Shown one piece after another: positions 58,980 through 64,000 of a DNA stretch of 64,000 nucleotides. The first letter of the stretch is position 1. Every line of letters starts with the position of its first letter. The translations under genes were made by a program, and so were the position numbers. Origin of the DNA: Fibrobacter sp. UWB4 (GTDB lineage: Bacteria > Fibrobacterota > Fibrobacteria > Fibrobacterales > Fibrobacteraceae). The notes under the pieces were generated by a model. It saw only the letters and a program-made list of their open reading frames with translations, did no database searches and had not been told where the DNA came from. Where the stretch lies: positions 1,054,001-1,118,000 of the forward strand of contig NZ_MWQI01000001.1 of assembly GCF_002210345.1 (NCBI RefSeq), given 5' to 3'.

Positions 58980-60591
58980 TAAATCCCGCGCGTATATACG
59001 CTTTTTTATCATCAATCAAAGTCAGTTCACCCAGGAACGAGAAACGCCTACCTTCGTAGCTAACCGCAGGCGTAAGCATGTACTGGAGTTTTGCTCCGCC
59101 AAGGAACTTCTTGGGGAGTTTCATATGGTTCGATCCCGGAGTCGTATCGTTCACAGCGCTACCGTAATCCGTTCCCTTCCAGAACCACGTCTGGCGAACA
59201 GAAGCAAAGATACAGCCATCCAGACGGGCAAAGACATTCCAGTCAATCGTACGGCTGTTCGGGCCGCCCTGGTTGCCTAGCGGGAATCCGAGATGCGCCA
59301 CCTGTGCCGTATTTTTCTTGAAATGCGAATACACATAAGGTTCTACACGGGCGTATTCAAAAATCGTACCCGTCTCGATCTTGTGCCCCTTATAGTAAAA
59401 GTTGTGACCCGCCTGGAAACCGGCCATCCAAGCCCACTTGGCTTCAATGTTGTCGTTTCGGATGAGGCTAATCGGGGATTCCATATCGTCCAGAAAAAAT
59501 TCCGTATAAAGGCGCACCGCGTTAAACAGGCGGTAGTTGAAATCAAATGAAATAGAGCCGTTATTGCTGGGTTCCGAATAATTCCCTTTTTCCATGAACA
59601 ACGGGGCCGTCGGGACAAACAGCCAAGGTTTCATGTCGTCATAAAGGACCGTCAGTTCGCTGATACCGAACGTCGCATTCCCCACGGCAAGTTCATAACG
59701 GTGGCCAAACAGGTTTCGCGTATTATCCTTGTTCGACGAACTCATGCTGTTATAGATACGCAAGTCCCCATAAAAGCTCATCACGCGGAGAGGCCCAATC
59801 ATCATGTCAAGACTCAGCATATTGTACGGAAGCGAGAACTGGTTCAAGGACAAGTTATTGTAGTAACCCGGCCCCCAGTGCATCACGTCACGGCCAAAGT
59901 CAAGACGCAGCCAGTCGTAGTTAAAAGCGAAATGCGTACGGTAGCGCGCATAGCTTGTATATTCCACGCCGGAATTGTTTTCCTCTCTCTGGACTTCCAG
60001 AAATTCACCATCATAGGATTTCGGACACGATATCGAACTTCCATTGCGCAAGCATCTAGCCGAGTGCCCTTCATTGTAAATGCGGGCATCCAACACGAAG
60101 TCTACGGAATCTATGTAGCCTCGCAAATAAAGACCTCCATCAATCCCCGGCCAGATCGTATCGCCCATTGATTTTTTTTCGACGCGGTAATCACGTCCCG
60201 ACCAAACCTGATCGCCAAGCGATTCTCCACCTCGATAATCAATACCGCCGACAATACTTGCGGCAATGCCAAAACGAGGAATCACGGTATCAGGAGAACC
60301 AAGTCCATTCCCTAAAATGCCGGCACCGCGCTCGCTATCGTAATAAAGCAGTGCATCACTTTCCGTTTTCGTGAAGTTCTTGCGAAAAGTCGTGTCCCTG
60401 CGCGGATACGTAAAGTACTGGCGTTCATTGCCCGTCGTCTGGCGATGGTATTCAAACAGCATCGGTGCCATTTCCAGAGTTCGCAAGTTGCGGGAATGTT
60501 CAGGTTCAATGACCGGAGAGGCCGCAAAAGATCCACTTGCAGCAACAAGGAATGCGCATGATACAAAAAGGAAAGCCTTCTTCAAAATCAT
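58972..60591 (-). CDS. Wzi-like outer-membrane protein (capsule-assembly family)
   Basis: A 539-residue exported barrel with signal peptide MILKKAFLFVSCAFLVAASGSFA. The central region has the family sequence DFGRDVMHWGPGYYNNLSLNQFSLPYNML (about 225-255), close to the RD..WGPG.....LS...P pattern of Wzi-type barrels, which bind capsule or surface glycan in relatives. Other strands alternate aromatic and polar residues and the chain ends YIRAGFKF. TAAATTTG is four bases before the ATG with no Shine-Dalgarno sequence. No capsule genes are nearby. Confidence 0.75.
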   Translation of the reverse strand: MILKKAFLFVSCAFLVAASGSFAASPVIEPEHSRNLRTLEMAPMLFEYHRQTTGNERQYFTYPRRDTTFRKNFTKTESDALLYYDSERGAGILGNGLGSPDTVIPRFGIAASIVGGIDYRGGESLGDQVWSGRDYRVEKKSMGDTIWPGIDGGLYLRGYIDSVDFVLDARIYNEGHSARCLRNGSSISCPKSYDGEFLEVQREENNSGVEYTSYARYRTHFAFNYDWLRLDFGRDVMHWGPGYYNNLSLNQFSLPYNMLSLDMMIGPLRVMSFYGDLRIYNSMSSSNKDNTRNLFGHRYELAVGNATFGISELTVLYDDMKPWLFVPTAPLFMEKGNYSEPSNNGSISFDFNYRLFNAVRLYTEFFLDDMESPISLIRNDNIEAKWAWMAGFQAGHNFYYKGHKIETGTIFEYARVEPYVYSHFKKNTAQVAHLGFPLGNQGGPNSRTIDWNVFARLDGCIFASVRQTWFWKGTDYGSAVNDTTPGSNHMKLPKKFLGGAKLQYMLTPAVSYEGRRFSFLGELTLIDDKKAYIRAGFKF

Positions 60592-60595
60592 TTTG

Positions 60596-60603
60596 CAAAT
60601 TTA
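60596..60603 (-). promoter_or_regulatory. TAnnTTTG promoter element, leaderless Wzi-like gene
   Basis: TAAATTTG on the minus strand, then CAAA and the ATG at 60591. Confidence 0.5.
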
Positions 60604-60775
60604 GCATTTTCGATAGCAAGATTCGCTAAATTGCAGAAATTTGAGCCATTTCGTTCCGTATGGAACTTTTCGTTCCGATTAGACATGTGATAAAAATCTT
60701 AAACCGCATTTTGAACATTCAAATATGATCCATCAAATAATAGGTTTTAAGAAAATGTTGAATGGGAGAATTTCT

Positions 60776-62797
60776 ATGAATAAAAAACTTCTGACAATAA
60801 GCTGCATTTCAAGCCTTTCATTAACAATGTATACAGGCTGTTCGGATTCAACTTCAGCAGCGGACTTTTACAACGCAGGTGAAGAAATCGACGCCAGCTC
60901 CAGTAGCGCAAGCGATAACCAGACAACGCCAACATTAGATAGCAGCGATTCAAGTATATCAAGCTCCAGCGAATTACCTCCTGACGATTCAACTCCAGGC
61001 AGTTCCGCAAATGTTCCTGCGAGCAGCTCGGAAGCATCCCCCGCAAGCAGCAACAGCAACGGCACAAGCAGTGCGACCATAGCCTACTCGAGCACTCCGG
61101 CCGCGCAAAGCTCTTCCAGCGCACAGCCCGAACAAGTTAACGAAAACCCAGGAGATCGCCCCGTCATCGCCTACGCTGCAAGTGGCGCCACAGTCACAAA
61201 CGCAGGCAACTGCGTCACCGTTACAGGCGGTACAGTCACCATCAAGTGCGGTGGCGAATACGACTTCAGCGGCTCCTACAGCGGTAGCGACGCCCAGATT
61301 CTCGTGAACACCGCTAAGACGGACTCCTCCGTTTACCTGAACATGAAGGGCCTCACGCTGACAAACACGGCAGACGCCCCAATCTACATTCAAAAGGCAA
61401 GCAAGGCATTCGTTGTCGCCAAGAACGGCACGACCAACACGTTCACGGACGCATCTTCGAGAGCAAAGACTTACTCCTACACCAACGACGCCGGCGAAGC
61501 CAAGACCGATACGACTGGCGCATGCATTTACTCCAAGGACGACCTCACCATCAAAGGCGAAGGAACGCTTATCGTCAAGGCGAACTACAACAACGGTATC
61601 CATACCAGCAACGACTTGAAGGTGAAAAACGGCCTCATCACCGTGAACGCCAAGAACAACGGCCTCAAGGGTAAAGGCTCCGTCGAAATCAGCGGCGGTA
61701 CAATCAACATCACCACAACCGAAGGAGACGGCATCAAGAGCGATACCGAAGACGCAACAGATTTGGCATCCGGCAAGGGTTCCATAGAAATCACGGGCGG
61801 CACAATCACCGTAACGTCCGCATTTGACGGCATCACGGCAGCAAACGCCGTTGTCGTCGCGAATGGCGAATCCGAAAAACCGACGATTAAGATCATAACT
61901 GGCGGCGGACATAGCTGCCTTAGTGACCCCACCACAGCCAGCAGCAGCACTGGTCGCGGCGGGTTCGGCGGCGGTGGATTCCCAGGCGGCATGGGCGGAA
62001 GCTCCTGCTCCACAACCGAAAGCATGAAGGGCATCAAGGGCGATTCGAGCATCGCCGTTAGCGGTGGCGTCATCGACATCAACAGCCGCGATGACGGTCT
62101 CCATAGTGGCGGCACCATCACACTCAGCGGCGGCACAATGACCATCGCTACAGACGACGACGGTGTTCACGCCGAAAAAGCACTCTATGTCAAGGACAAC
62201 GCCAACGTGAGCGTGACCATCGCATACGAAGGCATGGAATCCCCGGACATGAACTTTGAAGGCGGCATCACGAGCGTCATCACCACAGACGACGGCTGGA
62301 ATGCGGCTGGCGGCACAAGCACCACAACCGGCGGCAACACTGGTCGCGGCGGCTGGGGCGGAGCAGGCGGAGGCATGGGCGGTAGCACCGGGAATCTCAA
62401 GGTCTCTGGCGGTTACCACTACGTTTACGTGGGCACAGGCGACACGGACGGCATAGACAGCAATGGCGGCATCAGCATCACCGGCGGCGTCATCATCGTG
62501 GAATGCCGCATGAACGGTGGCATGGGCGGCATGGTCGATTCCGACGGAACAACCACCATTTCGAGCAATGCAAAGCTTCTCGGATTCGGGACGAACAATT
62601 CCGAAGAAGGTACGCAGTACAGTGTCAGTTTCAACACCAACAGCTACTACGGAACTTCGGATATCGCATTCAAGCCAAGCTTCTCGGGAAGCAAGATGGT
62701 CTCTAGCGTAGGCCAGCCGGGCGTCGTGAACAGCGTGAGCGGCATGACCAAGACCTGCTTCGGGAACAGCACCGATCGCTGCGTTTATACGAAGTAG
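60776..62797 (+). CDS. Cthe_2159-type carbohydrate-binding lipoprotein with Ser linker
   Basis: A 673-residue lipoprotein (lipobox YTGC, Cys22; GGGAG before the ATG). Residues 35-125 are a Ser-rich linker. From about 140 the chain matches the Cthe_2159-type beta-helix family (PF14262), which in Clostridium thermocellum binds acidic polysaccharide: repeated rungs such as ILVNTAK, NMKGLTLTN, IYIQKASK, GIHTSNDLKV, GIKSDTED, SIEITGGTI, GLHSGGTITL and GVHAEKALYV. Two glycine-rich inserts (RGGFGGGGFPGGMGG; RGGWGGAGGGMGG) interrupt the helix. A plant cell-wall binding role is inferred. The stop codon starts a heptamer array. Confidence 0.82.
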   Translation: MNKKLLTISCISSLSLTMYTGCSDSTSAADFYNAGEEIDASSSSASDNQTTPTLDSSDSSISSSSELPPDDSTPGSSANVPASSSEASPASSNSNGTSSATIAYSSTPAAQSSSSAQPEQVNENPGDRPVIAYAASGATVTNAGNCVTVTGGTVTIKCGGEYDFSGSYSGSDAQILVNTAKTDSSVYLNMKGLTLTNTADAPIYIQKASKAFVVAKNGTTNTFTDASSRAKTYSYTNDAGEAKTDTTGACIYSKDDLTIKGEGTLIVKANYNNGIHTSNDLKVKNGLITVNAKNNGLKGKGSVEISGGTINITTTEGDGIKSDTEDATDLASGKGSIEITGGTITVTSAFDGITAANAVVVANGESEKPTIKIITGGGHSCLSDPTTASSSTGRGGFGGGGFPGGMGGSSCSTTESMKGIKGDSSIAVSGGVIDINSRDDGLHSGGTITLSGGTMTIATDDDGVHAEKALYVKDNANVSVTIAYEGMESPDMNFEGGITSVITTDDGWNAAGGTSTTTGGNTGRGGWGGAGGGMGGSTGNLKVSGGYHYVYVGTGDTDGIDSNGGISITGGVIIVECRMNGGMGGMVDSDGTTTISSNAKLLGFGTNNSEEGTQYSVSFNTNSYYGTSDIAFKPSFSGSKMVSSVGQPGVVNSVSGMTKTCFGNSTDRCVYTK

Positions 62798-62834
62798 GGA
62801 GTAGGAAGTTAGAAGTAGGAAGTAGACAGTAAAA
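62793..62834. repeat. Heptamer tandem repeat starting at a stop codon
   Basis: AGTAGGG-AGTAGGA-AGTTAGA-AGTAGGA-AGTAGAC-AGTAAAA, six units in strict phase. The stop codon TAG (62795-62797) is part of the first unit. Confidence 0.85.
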
Positions 62835-62839
62835 AGCAT

Positions 62840-62866
62840 AAAGGCGAGCACATTTGCTCGCCTTTT
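62840..62866. terminator. Bidirectional terminator
   Basis: AAAGGCGAGCA-CATT-TGCTCGCCTTT, a perfect 11-bp stem with T run on one side and A run on the other, between the convergent lipoprotein gene and pilT. Confidence 0.9.
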
Positions 62867-62903
62867 TCAAATTCAGAAATCGTGAATTTATTGCTGCAAC
62901 TTT

Positions 62904-62938
62904 CTGCCTACTGTCTACTAACCACTGTCTACTAATTA
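62904..62938. repeat. Heptamer tandem repeat at the pilT stop
   Basis: CTGCCTA-CTGTCTA-CTAACCA-CTGTCTA-CTAATTA in strict phase. It is the complement of the AGTAGRC-type unit and runs over the pilT stop codon (62936). Confidence 0.8.
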
Positions 62939-64000
62939 CATCCAGCCGCGATCAGATGTGCCAGAAATACCACGAATCTTAAGATCGAAGTCATCGCGGT
63001 TCGTCGCAGCGTTCATAGCCGTTTCGAGCGAAATCTGCTCATTCTGGTAAAGCTCCAGGAGCGCCTGGTCGAACGTCTGGCTATGGTATTGAATGTGACC
63101 TTCAGCAACAGCCTGTTCCACCATGTCAATCTTGTTCTTATCCTGGATATATTCCTTGATGGCGCCCGTATTCACGAGAATCTCGGCTGCCGGGACTCGC
63201 CCCTTGCCATCCTTCGTCGGCAAAAGGCGCAGCGAAATGATGCCAGCCAAGACTTCTGCAAGCAACAAACGCACTTCGTCATGCTGATGCGGCGGATACA
63301 TCGAAAGCACACGGTGAATCGTTTCAACAGCATTCGTCGTATGGATGGTCGCAAAGACCATGTGGCCCGTATCGGCAGCCGTAAGCGCAATCTGCATCGT
63401 CTCAAGGTCACGAATTTCGCCCACGAGGAGCACATCCGGGTCCTGACGGAGAGCTGCTCGAAGCGCGTTCGCATAAGAAAGCGTATCCACGCCGATTTCA
63501 CGCTGCGAGATAATCGCCACGTTATCTTTATAAAGATATTCAATCGGGTCTTCGACGGTAATGACGTTTACGGATTCCTTGTGGTTGATGTAGTCAATCA
63601 TCGAGGCAAGCGTCGTCGACTTACCAGAACCCGTCGTACCCGTCACAAGCACAAGGCCACGCTTGGTCAAGGCCAAATCGCGAATGACTTCGGGCAAATG
63701 CAATTCTTCGAACGGCGGAATCACAGCCTTGATATGACGAATGACAACAGCGATCGAACCACGCTGACGGAACACGTTCACACGGAAACGCCCCATGTCG
63801 CGGGCGCCCACGGCAAAGTCACATTCCTTGTTCGCTTCAAAACGCTGCTTCTGATCGCGATTCATGATATCATCCAAGAATGAATCCATCATGGCGCTAT
63901 CGATGCGCACGTCAAAAAGCCTCTGTAAAGCACCATTGATACGATAAACAGGCGGAACGCCAACTCGCAAATGCAAGTCAGACGCCTTGCGGTTTACCAT
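62936..64000 (-). CDS. pilT: Type IV pilus retraction ATPase PilT (N-terminus cut by window edge)
   Basis: 354 residues of a hexameric cytoplasmic ATPase that retracts type IV pili. It starts within the usual N-terminus (MVNRKASDLHLRVGVPPVYRI), so about 10-15 residues lie beyond the window. Walker A is GTTGSGKST (about 119-127), the Asp box is TVEDPIEY, Walker B is LLVGEIRD and the His box is ATIHTTNAVET. PilT normally carries AIRNLIRE near the C-terminus; here the region reads AIKEYIQDKN, so a PilU-type paralogue is possible. No other pilus gene is in view. Confidence 0.93.
   Translation of the reverse strand: MVNRKASDLHLRVGVPPVYRINGALQRLFDVRIDSAMMDSFLDDIMNRDQKQRFEANKECDFAVGARDMGRFRVNVFRQRGSIAVVIRHIKAVIPPFEELHLPEVIRDLALTKRGLVLVTGTTGSGKSTTLASMIDYINHKESVNVITVEDPIEYLYKDNVAIISQREIGVDTLSYANALRAALRQDPDVLLVGEIRDLETMQIALTAADTGHMVFATIHTTNAVETIHRVLSMYPPHQHDEVRLLLAEVLAGIISLRLLPTKDGKGRVPAAEILVNTGAIKEYIQDKNKIDMVEQAVAEGHIQYHSQTFDQALLELYQNEQISLETAMNAATNRDDFDLKIRGISGTSDRGWM

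Noticed and set aside
60994-62851. A 620-codon frame opposite the Cthe_2159-type gene
   Set aside because: It mirrors a glycine- and threonine-rich coding sequence and gives an Ala/Val/Cys-rich translation with no domain.
1-64000. tRNA or rRNA genes
   Set aside because: I found no cloverleaf with a T-loop consensus (GGTTCGA) and CCA-type end, and no rRNA-like sequence in any gap. A tRNA search program would be decisive.

Overview
The window comes from a Gram-negative, cellulose-degrading bacterium of the genus Fibrobacter or a close relative. This is inferred from a lipoprotein with the Fibrobacter-type FISUMP domain (10958-11812), a secreted GH5 endoglucanase (35277-36704), several exported proteins with long serine-rich linkers, a T9SS-like C-terminal domain (13645-15654), many outer-membrane beta-barrels, and promoters that look like those of the Bacteroidetes. 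It is ordinary chromosome: mostly housekeeping genes mixed with envelope proteins and a few accessory genes. I saw no rRNA, tRNA, CRISPR array, insertion sequence or phage.

Layout. 1-7 kb: the end of a membrane protein, an outer-membrane protein with a Na+/Ca2+ antiporter, pepA, a zinc-ribbon membrane protein and guaA, followed by a 3' region with three perfect hairpins. 7-12 kb: a six-gene envelope operon on the minus strand (FISUMP lipoprotein, small lipoprotein, two paralogous beta-barrels, an SMR efflux pump, a Ser-linker lipoprotein). 12-18 kb: glyS, a large Ser-linker surface protein, hflX and pgpA. 18-24 kb: an AT-rich cassette flanked by direct repeats, a frameshifted beta-barrel gene, and fabF with a DUF2279-like gene and an SNF transporter. 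24-32 kb: orn, a penicillin-binding protein, lgt, a large protein with a DisA-like core, a TIGR01440 protein, a triple solute-binding lipoprotein, a SprT-like peptidase and a cysteine-cluster protein. 32-37 kb: a TPR/EF-hand lipoprotein coupled to a beta-barrel, then the GH5 cellulase. 37-40.5 kb: an accessory stretch (lipoprotein, M41-like peptidase, alpha/beta hydrolase, RhuM-PLD fusion). 40.6-54 kb: purL, cimA-hisD, a helical-repeat protein, a GLUG lipoprotein, slyD, nadE and another Ser-linker lipoprotein. 54-64 kb: an SDR, a divergent dnaA beside a 444-bp AT-rich gap, a U32 protein, a Wzi-like porin, a Cthe_2159-type lipoprotein and pilT (cut by the window edge).

Two genome-wide features stand out. 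First, at least twelve intergenic gaps carry degenerate tandem repeats with a strict 7-bp period but different unit sequences, usually beginning at or near a stop codon. Second, many genes have a TAnnTTTG or TAnnTTTA element 4-7 bases before the ATG and no Shine-Dalgarno sequence, which suggests leaderless transcripts. Other genes have the same element further upstream with a normal Shine-Dalgarno sequence. Protein-level oddities include a NAD synthetase whose glutaminase domain has lost its catalytic residues and a DnaA that lacks the arginine finger and has a changed DNA-recognition motif.
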